Notes: generated from the letters alone by a model not told the origin. A stretch of DNA of 33,270 nt from Thermoplasmatota archaeon (GCA_023379385.1 JAMCUS010000016.1:1-33270), one strand, 5' to 3'; shown: positions 1-8,392, counted from the stretch's first letter. Program-made: numbers and translations.

Positions 1-382
1 TGAGATTGTTCCAGGCATAACCTCCGCCATAGGCGTTCCTACGTCTATAGGCTTGCCTGTTACACACAGAGATTATTCCTCATCTTTAATGATATTGCCC
101 GGGCATATGAAGGTGAAAAACAGACTGAATTGGCGTAACATAGCTGAATTTGATGGAACAATTGTGTTTTTAATGGGTGCCGAAAATTTAGAAATAATAG
201 TTAGCAATCTGTTAAATGCAGGTATGGTTCCCACTTTACCAGTCTGTTTAATAAGCAATGGAACTACCAGAAAAGAAAAAATTTTAAAGGGGTTGCTTTC
301 TGATATTGTTTATAAAGCAAAAAAACAGAAAATGCAATCTCCTCTTATCATTGTGATAGGAAAGGTTGTTGATATTTTATGA
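1..382 (+). CDS. cobA: Uroporphyrinogen-III C-methyltransferase (SUMT), C-terminal part
   Basis: The reading frame is open from base 2, so the N-terminal half lies outside the window. About 126 residues are visible. They begin with EIVPGITSAIGVP and continue through GLPVTHRDYSSS, the well-known SUMT signature around the S-adenosylmethionine and substrate site, then a typical GxGH-like ILPGH. The enzyme methylates uroporphyrinogen III at C2 and C7 to give precorrin-2, the entry to siroheme and cobalamin. The stop codon overlaps the hemD start by 4 bp (ATGA), so the two genes are translationally coupled. The family is clear; the intactness of the missing half cannot be judged. Confidence 0.93.
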   Translation, partial: EIVPGITSAIGVPTSIGLPVTHRDYSSSLMILPGHMKVKNRLNWRNIAEFDGTIVFLMGAENLEIIVSNLLNAGMVPTLPVCLISNGTTRKEKILKGLLSDIVYKAKKQKMQSPLIIVIGKVVDIL

Positions 383-1119
383 ATTACGGAATATTACTCC
401 TAAGACCTAAAGATAAATTTATAAAAATTAATCTAAAAGGAATAGAAATTTATAATATGCCAGTAATAAATATAATAAAAGAAAACAGAAATCTAATTTT
501 AAAAAAGGTCAAAAGAATTGGATATGCCGATTACGTAATATTTACAAGTACCCTTTCGGTGGAATTATTTAAAGAATACTTGGGAAATGATGAATTTGAA
601 AAAATATTGGATAATGCCAGGGAGATCATTGCAATTGGAAATAAGACGAAAGAACAAATTGAAACCAGAAATGTCACAGTTCCTGAGGTACAATCAACAA
701 CAGGCATTATAGAGGTAATGAAAAATAAAAAAATAGGAAAAGTAATGATCGTTAGAAGCAAAAACGGAAATAAAAACTTAATTCCAAATTTAAGGATAAT
801 TGGCTTCAAGATATCTGTCTTAAATATATATCATGCGTCAATTTTAAAACCAGTATTATTACATATGAATATATATAATAAATTAAAAAAAGGTGATATC
901 AATGCTATTATTTTTACATCAAGCATGATTGTAAAAGGTTTTTTTCTTATATTTAAAAAGATGCATAAAAAATTGAACCTTAAAAACATACATATAGCGG
1001 CAATAGGGCGGGAGACCGCCGACGCTTTAATAAGAAAAAAGATCAAACCAGACTATATTGCAGAATCTCCGGATATAAATGAATGCATAACAACAATAAT
1101 AAAAAAATTGAATAACTGA
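379..1119 (+). CDS. hemD: Uroporphyrinogen-III synthase
   Basis: The protein is 246 residues, normal for HemD, which closes hydroxymethylbilane into uroporphyrinogen III with inversion of ring D. The family is poorly conserved, but the visible marks fit: the paired YVIFTSTLSVELF and AIIFTSSMIVKGF segments of the two alpha/beta domains, a central VMIVRSKNG segment and the C-terminal IAAIGRETADALI stretch followed by PDYIAESPD. The start overlaps the cobA stop in ATGA. It supplies the substrate of the upstream methyltransferase. The next heme genes are on the other strand beyond a block of insertion-sequence debris. Confidence 0.88.
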   Translation: MNYGILLLRPKDKFIKINLKGIEIYNMPVINIIKENRNLILKKVKRIGYADYVIFTSTLSVELFKEYLGNDEFEKILDNAREIIAIGNKTKEQIETRNVTVPEVQSTTGIIEVMKNKKIGKVMIVRSKNGNKNLIPNLRIIGFKISVLNIYHASILKPVLLHMNIYNKLKKGDINAIIFTSSMIVKGFFLIFKKMHKKLNLKNIHIAAIGRETADALIRKKIKPDYIAESPDINECITTIIKKLNN

Positions 1120-1224
1120 TAATAGTTTTGCATATATCTGAAGTTTACAAGTATGTAAAGTGTAGATGCTTATATACCCAGTCATCTGAAAATTCCCCTT
1201 TATATTTGTTCTCGTAGTTTCGTA

Positions 1225-1683
1225 TTACCCACTATTGCCAACCATTTCGTTAAACAATGGTTTCAATTTCAGTGCATCCACCAACATTTCCTCTTCCTTC
1301 TCCATCTCCTCTATCTTCCATTCAATCTTCCTGTTCTCGTATAACGCACCTATTGCATGGACTTCTCTCAAGATCTCTAATGCTCTCTCTACGCTCATCT
1401 CTATTCCTGCTTCCTTCAGTCTCTTTCTGTAAACGCCACTTGAATTTTTACCAAAAACGGCGTTTACAATACAGACAAATATGTGCAACGTTATCTGCTG
1501 GTCCGTCCATGTATATATTGGTGTGACTGATATATTGTCCTCATAGTTCATCTTTTTGAATCCATCTTCTATTATCCACCTATCCCTGTAACGGGTTATT
1601 ATCTCTTCTGTTTCCATCTCTTCTCTATCCGTGAATATTATATTCTTTCCATACATGTAATCTATCTCTTCTACTATCTTCAT
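1225..1683 (-). pseudogene. IS1634-like transposase, C-terminal fragment
   Basis: The 152-residue product resembles the C-terminal end of IS1634-type (IS4-superfamily) DDE transposases: EEIITRYRDRWIIEDGFKKM corresponds to the Y-x2-R-x3-E region carrying the catalytic glutamate, followed by PIYTWTDQQITLHIFVCIV, also typical. The N-terminal domain and the two catalytic aspartates are absent. Its upstream edge near 1690 abuts an IS110-type fragment in another frame, so this is a broken remnant rather than a gene. The start at 1683 is arbitrary because homology seems to run to the junction. Confidence 0.78.
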
Positions 1684-1693
1684 TATCTCTCCT

Positions 1694-1930
1694 TCAGAAC
1701 TGTTTTATATCCCTGATCTCTGATACTATTGTAGCTGCAGAGTTATTTCCGATTCCTTTCATATTTGAAAGATTCTTCACGTCCTGATTATCTTTTGAAC
1801 GATTCTCTATCTCCGTAGATAGCTTCTTTATCGTTTCAATCTCTCTTATTTTCAGGCTTGAAAAAGAAGGGTGCTGATCATCTAGATAATGTGCAATGAA
1901 GTTATTCGCAATATTATTATATACAATCAC
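1694..1930 (-). pseudogene. IS110-family transposase fragment
   Basis: The 78-residue stretch ends with MKGIGNNSAATIVSEIRDI, which matches the helix-hairpin-helix motif of the Transposase_20 domain in IS110/IS1111 enzymes, preceded by the usual charged helix. The N-terminal DEDD catalytic domain is missing and the protein stops right after the IRDIKQF segment, where the IS1634-like fragment begins. The only start available is GTG with no clear ribosome binding site. It is an insertion-sequence remnant with no expected function. Confidence 0.78.
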
Positions 1931-2034
1931 ATATAAAGATATTTCGGTTCAAATTGTAAAAATGAGGAAACTTCAAACGAGTGAACTCTTACGCAACATA
2001 AAAAATCTTAAATAACGCAAATAACTCATGATGA

Positions 2035-2754
2035 ATGGTGATAATAATTAAGGTTACATGTAAAGATGCTGTAATAGAGGCTGTAAAAGAATTAGGGGGA
2101 GTCGTATCGGCAAAAGAAGTAATAGATTGGATATATAGAAAATACCCAGATAAACCATGGAAACAATCATCAATTCGGGCTCATTTAATTGGGTTAAGCG
2201 TTAATCACCCATCAAGTAAACATCACCCCACTTTACACCACCATGCATGTTTATTTTATTTAGGCGGTGGGAGATACAAGCTTCATCTAGAAAAAGACAA
2301 TATTGATGCACACGTAGAGGGAGATGATTCTTTGGAGGATGTAGATAGTGATGAGGATATTGAGGCGACAATAAGTCTCGAAAAAGATCTTGAAGAATAT
2401 ATCATACGGAATCTAAATCAAATTGAAAATGGCTTAGAACTTTATTCAAAAAAAGGGATCACTGGAAGACAATTTAGCACAGATGTTGGAAGGATGGACA
2501 TTCTTGCTATAGATAAAGATGGTAATTTTCTAGTGATAGAATTAAAGGCTGGAACGGCTAGATATTCCGTTATAGGTCAAATATTGGGATATATTAGTTG
2601 GGTCCGACAGAACATATCACAAGGAAGAGGGGTTAGAGGAATAATAATAGCTGACGATTTTGATAAAAAATTGAAATATGCATCATCTGAAATACCTAAT
2701 ATCTTTTTGAAAAAATATGAAGTAACTTTCACATTAAAGGATGTTCAGATATGA
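2035..2754 (+). CDS. HTH-like domain plus NucS-like (DUF91) PD-(D/E)XK nuclease
   Basis: The protein is 239 residues. Residues 8-85 form a small domain that looks like a winged helix (AVIEAVKELGGVVSAKEVID, then a His-rich stretch and GGGRYKLH), as seen fused to restriction-type nucleases. Residues 91-117 are an acidic linker. Residues 118-239 match the C-terminal domain of endonuclease NucS: GRMDILAID holds Asp155 and FLVIELKAG holds Glu169 and Lys171, with a conserved Gln182 in GQILGY. This is the PD-(D/E)XK set, so DNA cleavage is the expected activity. The start is ATG at 2035; GTG at 2038 is an alternative. It sits alone among insertion-sequence remnants, so it may be mobile cargo or a defence gene, but the biological role is not shown. 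Confidence 0.82.
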   Translation: MVIIIKVTCKDAVIEAVKELGGVVSAKEVIDWIYRKYPDKPWKQSSIRAHLIGLSVNHPSSKHHPTLHHHACLFYLGGGRYKLHLEKDNIDAHVEGDDSLEDVDSDEDIEATISLEKDLEEYIIRNLNQIENGLELYSKKGITGRQFSTDVGRMDILAIDKDGNFLVIELKAGTARYSVIGQILGYISWVRQNISQGRGVRGIIIADDFDKKLKYASSEIPNIFLKKYEVTFTLKDVQI

Positions 2755-2917
2755 TTAATATAGTTAAAGACATTAGTTTTTATCTATGCCGGACATGAAC
2801 CGTTAGGTAGCATGGTATGAAATACAATGTTTCTCAACGACAGCATTCCCCGCAACTGTTGAAAAGACGGACTGAAGACACGCTGAAAATAACGATAAAC
2901 CAGATGGTGCCTGTGTA

Positions 2918-3472
2918 CTATCTCGATGTCCGTGCTTCGGCCCACATCTCATCTGTATAGGGTGTGTCGGGCACACTGCCTGACAGGAGCATCTCTCTTG
3001 CTGTTTCAAGCAGCTGTTTCCTTCTCTTCGGTGTCATCGCGGATGTCTTTGGAATGAGCTCCCTCTCCATTCCGAACACGGCCGCTATGTCACTGTTTCC
3101 GAACACCGCCTTTACGTATGCGTCGTTGTCCATATTCTGAAACAGCAGGAGACACTCGCCGTTCAGCGTGAGCTGGTGGCCCGTCGCCATGTTACCGCAC
3201 CTGCGCCTGACATTGCGCCTCACCTTCCTGAAAACACGTTCAAGTGAGTTGTTCGTGTGGGCAATGCCGTCAAGTTCATTCACGAAGAGATGGTTTTTCC
3301 ACTTCCTGTACTGCTCAACGATGTGCTTTGCAGCCTCAAACAGATACGGCGGTATGTTCGTGTGCATGTACACATCCAGTTCGCCTATGACAATTTCGCA
3401 GTCTGCCTCCATCTGTGCATTTGTCCGCATGGGCTCATCGGACAGTGGCGTTCCTTTGTGTTCCGGGTACAT
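2918..3472 (-). pseudogene. GC-rich DDE-type transposase remnant, family uncertain
   Basis: This frame encodes about 184 residues and is far more GC-rich than everything around it. The segment LDGIAHTNNSLERVFRKVRR carries a TNNxLE motif of the kind found near the catalytic glutamate of several DDE transposase groups, followed by a very basic region. The catalytic aspartates that should precede it are absent. The left part of the frame has been cut at about 3485, where the end of a mini-element begins. I could not assign an IS family with confidence. The high GC content argues for recent arrival from another genome. Confidence 0.6.
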
Positions 3473-3485
3473 AGCCTTCCTCAGT

Positions 3486-3892
3486 CCCGAGTTTGGACAT
3501 GGTAAAATAAATCCCTCATGGATTGAGCGTGAGCATTTGTAGTATTACCTTTTTGAAAATCATTTTCACTATGCATTGCTCCATAATAAATTATTTATAG
3601 TAGTATTATTATTACTTATCCATGACCTTTATTTGGGAATTGAAAAAACCAAATGGTACTGTTCACTACTACCTCAGAAAAATTGAACGTGTCAATGGCA
3701 AGCCTAAAGTTGTTATGAATATTTATTTGGGTACTGCTGATAAGATCAAACAGGAGAACATGGGGGTGGAAGAAAAGGAGATCATCAAAACACTTGAGAT
3801 AGATGCTTTAGTTCCGAATTAATTTTAATTAATACTACAAATTATCATCTATGCCAGTACGAAGTATTTTTTGATTGATGTCCAAACTCGGG
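3486..3892. mobile_element. Candidate 407-bp mini-IS (MITE-like) with nested inverted repeats
   Basis: Two pairs of inverted repeats are arranged symmetrically. The outer pair is a perfect 15-bp match, CCCGAGTTTGGACAT at 3486-3500 and its reverse complement at 3878-3892. The inner pair is a perfect 13-bp match, ATTTGTAGTATTA at 3535-3547 and its reverse complement at 3830-3842. The spacers between outer and inner repeats are 34 and 35 bp. This is the layout of IS ends with terminal and subterminal transposase sites. Inside lies only the N-terminal piece of an IS1634-like transposase, so the unit looks like an internally deleted, non-autonomous element. No target duplication is evident at the flanks. 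Confidence 0.55.
3622..3822 (+). pseudogene. IS1634-like transposase, N-terminal fragment
   Basis: The 66-residue product (WELKKPNGTVHYYLRKIE, then NGKPKVVMNIYLGTADKI) resembles the N-terminal domain of IS1634-family transposases, which starts with a short beta-rich segment of this kind ending in YLG. It stops after about 66 residues, where a full protein would have several hundred. It lies inside the nested inverted repeats of the mini-element, so it probably remained after internal deletion of a complete insertion sequence. The C-terminal piece just to the right is a separate fragment; whether both came from one copy is unknown. Confidence 0.6.
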
Positions 3893-4237
3893 TTAGAAGT
3901 GAAGGAGATAGTAAAGAGATACAAAGAGCTATGGAGAATAGAGAGGGCATTCAGGACGATAAAATCATTTATAAATATAAGGCCAATATATCACTGGAGA
4001 GAGGATAGAATCAAAGCGCATGTGATGGTATCTGTATTATCGTTGCTGATAGGTAGAATAATGGAAAAGAAGATGGGAGAAGAGATGACAGTAGAAAGGA
4101 TATCAGAAATATTGTTGGGTGTAAAGGCAATACCGATAAAAACAGAAGATAAAGTAATAACAATAGCATCAATGTCCGAGGAGGCAAAAGAGATAATGAA
4201 TAAGTTGGGAGTGCCCGCACCAAAAAACCTCCTGTAA
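3878..4237 (+). pseudogene. IS1634-like transposase, C-terminal fragment
   Basis: The 119 visible residues include EIVKRYKELWRIERAFRTIK, which fits the Y-x2-R-x3-E-x6-K signature of IS4-superfamily DDE transposases exactly, with the catalytic glutamate, and then FINIRPIYHWREDRIKAHVM, the usual continuation. The N-terminal domain and the catalytic aspartates are missing. The first five codons (ATG to GGG, 3878-3892) coincide with the right outer repeat of the mini-element, so the apparent start is a junction rather than a true initiation site. It differs from the fragment at 1225-1683 in sequence, so it comes from another member of the same family. Confidence 0.78.
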
Positions 4238-4304
4238 ACCGTACCAAAAAAAATAGAGCGAAAAACAAAATTTTCGTGTACCCAGTATAGAATAAAAGGT
4301 ATTT

Positions 4305-4814
4305 TCACATTTTAATTTTTGCGAAACTCAAGGTTGATATATCCGTAGTGAATTCCACGTATCTCTTTCTTGAATATCCGAGAATCATTGAAAAGAAGTA
4401 TAACTTCTTAATCTTGTCATCTATCTCAATACGGCCAACCTCTCCAAAATCTACTTGTGCCTGTACTCCTGGCTTGGTCTCAAACCTGTACACTGCTTTG
4501 ATCTGCCGGTCATTCCTGTACTTTCTGGCAACATCCTTTACCAGTGTATAACTGCCTTTGAATCCATCTTCCTTTAGCTTTTCGTAAATCCTTATCGATG
4601 ACAGATCATATTTGTTTACCAGATCTTTCACTTCGCTTATGTATGGATCTATCTTTGATGGTCTTTTATCCCTGTGATATTTAGGGATTTCACTACTCTT
4701 AGCATATTTTCTGACGGTCTTTCTGTCAATCTGTAATCTTCTGGCGATATTCGAGATGCTCATTCCACGTTCATACAATTCACGTATCATAAACCAATCC
4801 TCCTGGGATAACAA
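4305..4814 (-). pseudogene. istA: IS21-family transposase IstA, N-terminal fragment
   Basis: The 169 residues start with a helix-turn-helix (residues about 9-40, GMSISNIARRLQIDRKTVRK) and reach the beginning of the catalytic core at PGVQAQVDFGEVG, where Asp122 is the first acidic residue of the DDE triad. The match ends shortly after YVEFTTDISTLSF, so the other two catalytic residues and the C-terminal half are missing. No istB helper ATPase follows. A complete IstA is usually more than twice this length. It is therefore a truncated, inactive IS21 remnant. Confidence 0.85.
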
Positions 4815-4867
4815 ATTTCCACACCTCCAATTTGGGTAACGGGGTGTAGAATTTTAAATTGCCATAT

Positions 4868-5116
4868 ATGGGGAATTTTACTCTGCCGAAAATGAGGAAG
4901 ATTCAACTGCCGTTTACAAAAAAGACGGTGACAATAACGGGAGAGAGAGTATTTAGAACATTTGATGGAGTAATTCTTAATGAAAACAGTGTGAGGAATG
5001 ATACGAAACGGAGATGGTTTACGGTGACGGAACTGACAGATAAGCAGTTAGAGCTAGCAGAGGCAGTTGGAATAGGGAAAGAGCTGTTTTTAGCGCATGT
5101 AGTAGCCAAGCTGTAA
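4868..5116 (+). CDS. Small protein of unknown function
   Basis: A frame of 82 residues runs from ATG at 4868 (an upstream TTG at 4859 is possible). I do not recognise the family. The product is soluble and mildly basic, with beta-like N-terminal segments (KTVTITGERVFRTFDGVIL) and a C-terminal helix (DKQLELAEAVGIGKELFLAHV). The amino-acid composition looks like a real protein, unlike the overlapping frame on the other strand. It begins about 50 bp beyond the IS21 fragment, on the opposite strand, and is followed within 3 bp by a small hairpin. It could be cargo of the insertion-sequence block or a piece of a larger gene. Confidence 0.45.
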   Translation: MGNFTLPKMRKIQLPFTKKTVTITGERVFRTFDGVILNENSVRNDTKRRWFTVTELTDKQLELAEAVGIGKELFLAHVVAKL

Positions 5117-5603
5117 TGAAGAAGGGTAATCCTTCTTGGTTGTCACTACTTTTGAAAAGTGAAATTCCTTCGTGTTTACGTTCAAATTGCTGTCGAAAAT
5201 GGGTTTTTATGTAAATGCTTATGTTATTTATTCACAATGCCTAAATCAAAATATTTGGTTACCAATGGATAAGAACTCCTATATAAGATCTTACTATCCC
5301 TTAATTATTTTGATGATGAACAAACTCCTTCTAACAGTAAATGTGTATATCCAAAACAATTTTTTAAAGATAATGATAGTCTAAACCACTTTTAAATGTT
5401 AGAATAAACAGTCAAGTTTGAGGCATCTACCCTGCATTTATATTATAGTCCGTGACATAACTGGTTATCCTTATATTTGATTATTCACAGGGATACAATA
5501 TTATATCAAACACTATAATGGAATGCAGATAAAACAGATCGCAATGGAGTATATTTCTAAAGAGGTCAGGGTAGACAATCTCCTGAACATCTGTTTTAGA
5601 AAT
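5117..5603. other. Gene-poor AT-rich spacer next to hemB
   Basis: Apart from the hairpin at 5119-5137 this 487-bp stretch shows no convincing gene. A 70-codon frame at 5172-5384 has the biased composition of random AT-rich DNA. A short frame at 5522-5599 (MQIKQIAMEYISKEVRVDNL) looks protein-like and may be a last scrap of a transposase, but it is too short to assign. The region forms the boundary between the insertion-sequence block and the hemB 3' end. Confidence 0.5.
5119..5137 (+). terminator. Hairpin just after the small unknown gene
   Basis: AAGAAGG (5119-5125) and CCTTCTT (5131-5137) form a perfect 7-bp stem with a 5-base loop, starting 2 bp after the stop codon at 5114-5116. A terminator is the simplest reading, but no T-run follows directly, so the role is uncertain. 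Confidence 0.3.
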
Positions 5604-6575
5604 TCATTGTTCAATATGCATTTCTGCAAACTGTTTGGCGAAGTAGGTTATTATCAGATCTGCACCAGCTCTTTTAATTGAGGTTAAAAGTTCATTGATC
5701 ATTCTTTTTTCATCAATCCATCCATTTATAGCTGCCGCTTTTACAAGGCTATATTCGCCACTAACGTTATATGCAGCAACTGGAACATTGAATCTTTCTT
5801 TAACCATCTTTATAATATCTAAATAGAATAACGCAGGTTTAACCATCACAATATCGGCGCCCTCTTTTATATCAAGTTCCACCTCTCTCAAGGCTTCTTT
5901 AGCATTGTGATAATTCATCTGATAACCGCTCCTGTCCCCAAAGGCAGGCGCTGATTCTGCAGCCTCTCTGAAAGGTGCATAAAGAGATGATTCATATTTG
6001 GCACTGTATGCCATTATGGGTATGTTCTTGAATCCGTTGTCATCCAGCGATTCTCTTATAGCTTTTACCTGTCCATCCATCATTCCACTTGGAGCAATCA
6101 TGTCCACACCACTTCTGGCATAGCTTAAAGCAATTTTTTGATAAATTGCTAATGTTTCATCATTTAAAATAGCAGAGTTTTTAATCACACCGCAATGTCC
6201 ATGACTGGTATATTCACACATACACAAGTCAGATATTATCAGCATATCAGTCTCTTTTTTTAGTAATTTTACAGATCTCTGGATAACCCCTTCATCATTC
6301 CATGCAGAACCTGCAAGTTCATCTTTATGGGCAGGTATACCAAAAAGAAGTATGCTGCTTATGCCTGCCTTCCGGATACTCTCTGCCTCTTTCACAGCCT
6401 CTGATATTGAAATACGGTCTATACCGGGCATTGATTCAATTCTTATTCGTTTATCTATTGATTCATCTATAAACAGTGGCTGAATCAGGGACTTTAATTT
6501 TACATCTGATTCCGAAACCATCTCTCTCAATATCTTATTTTCTCTCAATCTCCTCATTCTTGTTATAAGTTCCAT
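5604..6575 (-). CDS. hemB: Porphobilinogen synthase (delta-aminolevulinate dehydratase)
   Basis: The 323-residue protein has normal length and all landmarks of HemB, which condenses two 5-aminolevulinates to porphobilinogen. The zinc site is present as DLCMCEYTSHGHCG, with Cys118, Cys120 and Cys128, so this is the Zn-dependent form. The two Schiff-base lysines are Lys193 (MAYSAKYESS) and Lys246 (DIVMVKPALF). The chosen ATG follows a purine-rich GAGGAAAA and overlaps the end of hemA by 41 bp, so it is the last gene of the heme operon. The 3' end faces the insertion-sequence block. Confidence 0.97.
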   Translation of the reverse strand: MELITRMRRLRENKILREMVSESDVKLKSLIQPLFIDESIDKRIRIESMPGIDRISISEAVKEAESIRKAGISSILLFGIPAHKDELAGSAWNDEGVIQRSVKLLKKETDMLIISDLCMCEYTSHGHCGVIKNSAILNDETLAIYQKIALSYARSGVDMIAPSGMMDGQVKAIRESLDDNGFKNIPIMAYSAKYESSLYAPFREAAESAPAFGDRSGYQMNYHNAKEALREVELDIKEGADIVMVKPALFYLDIIKMVKERFNVPVAAYNVSGEYSLVKAAAINGWIDEKRMINELLTSIKRAGADLIITYFAKQFAEMHIEQ

Positions 6576-7740
6576 TTTTCCTCACACCATATAATGTTTT
6601 TACCGTTTCAATATCTGCTATTTTTTCTATGTTTTTTACAGGTTCTGCAAGTAATCTATTCATCAGAGATCTGGTCAGATTTTCAATGACCTCCCTTTTT
6701 TCATTTCCCAGAATTTTTATGGTTTCAAGAATTTCCTCTTCCCTTATTCTTTCTGCATTTTTGTATATTTCAGCTATTACCATCTCTTTTTCCAGATTTT
6801 TCAATTTTTTTTCAATATTTTTGATCTCCTCTTCGATGATCTTTTCAGCTTTTTTTATCTCTTTGTTTCTTAATTTCATATTTGTCTCAATATTCTTTTT
6901 AATTTTATCTAAATCATAATATCTCTCAATATCATCAAATTCAATATTTCTGGGATTACCGAGATCCAGTATAAGATATGGCTTTGTTGCATTAAAATCC
7001 TTTTTTTGCAAAATGGGATCTGATACAGATACTGCAGTTACCAGAATATCAAGATTATCTATCTTTTCTGCAAGTTTGTTTAGGTTACATATATTTACAT
7101 TGAATAGATCCTTCAGTTCGTATAATTTTTCCATGTTTCTGCCAAATAGAGTTATATTCAACGAAGTTTTTTTCAGATATTTAAGTAATAGTTTAGCTAC
7201 GTAACCTGTACCGATTATTCCTATCTCTTTTATATCCTTTTTAAGGCTCCATTCCTCTATAATTTTAATGGTGCTTTGTGGTACTGATACAATGCCATTT
7301 GCAATAGCTGTTTCATGTCTGATTCTTTTAGCTATGTTTAAAGATTTCATGAACAGGTAATTCAAAATTTTTCCAGATTTGCCATCATTCATTGATTTAG
7401 CAAGTGTCTCTTTGACCTGTCTCTGTATATCCTGCTCCCCTATTACCATTGAATCCATACCGGATGAAACCTTTATAAGATGAATTATGCTAATTTCGTC
7501 AAACAGATAGAAGTTATTTTTTACCTCTATCGTTTTTATAAAATCGTTCAGAATATCAATAATAGCATGGCTATCAGCTACCATATAAATCTCAAATCTG
7601 TGGCAGGTCCTCAATATAACATATTCCTTCACATTTCCAATCTCAAGAAGAGAAATATATGTATTATCAGGAATATTTATTAATTTTTCAAGTTCCGTTA
7701 AAGAGGATTTTTTATGGGTAACATGAAAGCTTATGATCAC
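6535..7740 (-). CDS. hemA: Glutamyl-tRNA reductase
   Basis: This is the first committed enzyme of C5 tetrapyrrole synthesis: it reduces glutamyl-tRNA to glutamate-1-semialdehyde with NADPH. The protein is 401 residues from the GTG at 7740, which overlaps the preceding gene in GTGA and sits downstream of GGGAGGCG; an in-frame GTG at 7755 is less likely. The catalytic cysteine is Cys46 in LRTCHRFEIY, where most family members have TCNR. The signature SGMDSMVIGEQDI (about 93-105) and the NADPH loop GIIGTGYVAKLL (about 174-185) are present, followed by the long coiled-coil dimerisation region. A glutamate-semialdehyde aminotransferase is not in this window. Confidence 0.96.
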   Translation of the reverse strand: MIISFHVTHKKSSLTELEKLINIPDNTYISLLEIGNVKEYVILRTCHRFEIYMVADSHAIIDILNDFIKTIEVKNNFYLFDEISIIHLIKVSSGMDSMVIGEQDIQRQVKETLAKSMNDGKSGKILNYLFMKSLNIAKRIRHETAIANGIVSVPQSTIKIIEEWSLKKDIKEIGIIGTGYVAKLLLKYLKKTSLNITLFGRNMEKLYELKDLFNVNICNLNKLAEKIDNLDILVTAVSVSDPILQKKDFNATKPYLILDLGNPRNIEFDDIERYYDLDKIKKNIETNMKLRNKEIKKAEKIIEEEIKNIEKKLKNLEKEMVIAEIYKNAERIREEEILETIKILGNEKREVIENLTRSLMNRLLAEPVKNIEKIADIETVKTLYGVRKNGTYNKNEEIERK

Positions 7741-8366
7741 TTCATCGCCTCCCACAACTCTTTTGCAAAATCTTCTGCTTTCTCAAAATTTTCGTTTTTC
7801 ACAAGAAGCCAGAAGTCACTGTTACTCAACAATTTTTCAAAAAAAGAATATCTTTTAGAATAGCTATCTGCAGGCATGCCATCCCTTATTTTTTTTAACA
7901 GATCAAATGCCGAAATATAATCTTTTAACGAAGTTTTTATCTGATCTCTGAGAAATTTTGAGAATCCCGGCAGAGATCCTGAAGTGGATACCGCTACTGT
8001 AATGGAATCCATCTTTAACAGTGCAGGGAATATGACTGTGCTCTCTTTACGATCAACTCTGTTATATAATACATCTATTTTTTTACAGTAGTTTTCTACA
8101 AGATCGTTGATTTCGTTGCTGTTGGTAGCAATTACAACTAGTTTGGACCTGCTGATGAAAGGAGCCATATCTGTTTCTCTGTTAATCTGCATAGCTATTT
8201 TTTTGACGTTTAATTTTTTAAATTCTTCATCAAATGTTTCCGATATAACTGTTATCGATGGTTTATACTCCATTAAAATATTGATCTTTTTCAGTGCAAT
8301 GGAACCGCCACCCACAACCGTAACAGGCATCCTGTCCATATTCAGCATCAATGGTAGATACGACAT
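7737..8366 (-). CDS. sirC: Precorrin-2 dehydrogenase (Met8p/SirC-type)
   Basis: The 209-residue protein has an N-terminal NAD-binding fold with VTVVGGGSIALKK (about 15-27), then NRVDRKESTVIFPALLKMDS and ITVAVSTSGSLPGFSKFLR, the typical signature of the CysG N-terminal/Met8p/SirC family. These enzymes oxidise precorrin-2 to sirohydrochlorin; some also insert iron. Its stop overlaps the hemA start by 4 bp. The start is ATG at 8366. In the heme pathway encoded here it links the cobA product to the siroheme decarboxylases. Whether it also acts as ferrochelatase cannot be decided from sequence, and no separate SirB/CbiX gene is visible. Confidence 0.92.
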   Translation of the reverse strand: MSYLPLMLNMDRMPVTVVGGGSIALKKINILMEYKPSITVISETFDEEFKKLNVKKIAMQINRETDMAPFISRSKLVVIATNSNEINDLVENYCKKIDVLYNRVDRKESTVIFPALLKMDSITVAVSTSGSLPGFSKFLRDQIKTSLKDYISAFDLLKKIRDGMPADSYSKRYSFFEKLLSNSDFWLLVKNENFEKAEDFAKELWEAMK

Positions 8367-8392
8367 TTATTAAACACCCATTTATTTTCATA

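Noticed and set aside
3168-3542. 124-codon plus-strand frame with Cys and Met rich product
   Set aside because: It is the opposite-strand shadow of the GC-rich transposase remnant.
5172-5384. 70-codon frame on the plus strand
   Set aside because: Composition is that of AT-rich non-coding DNA, no ribosome site or family resemblance, and it lies in decayed spacer.
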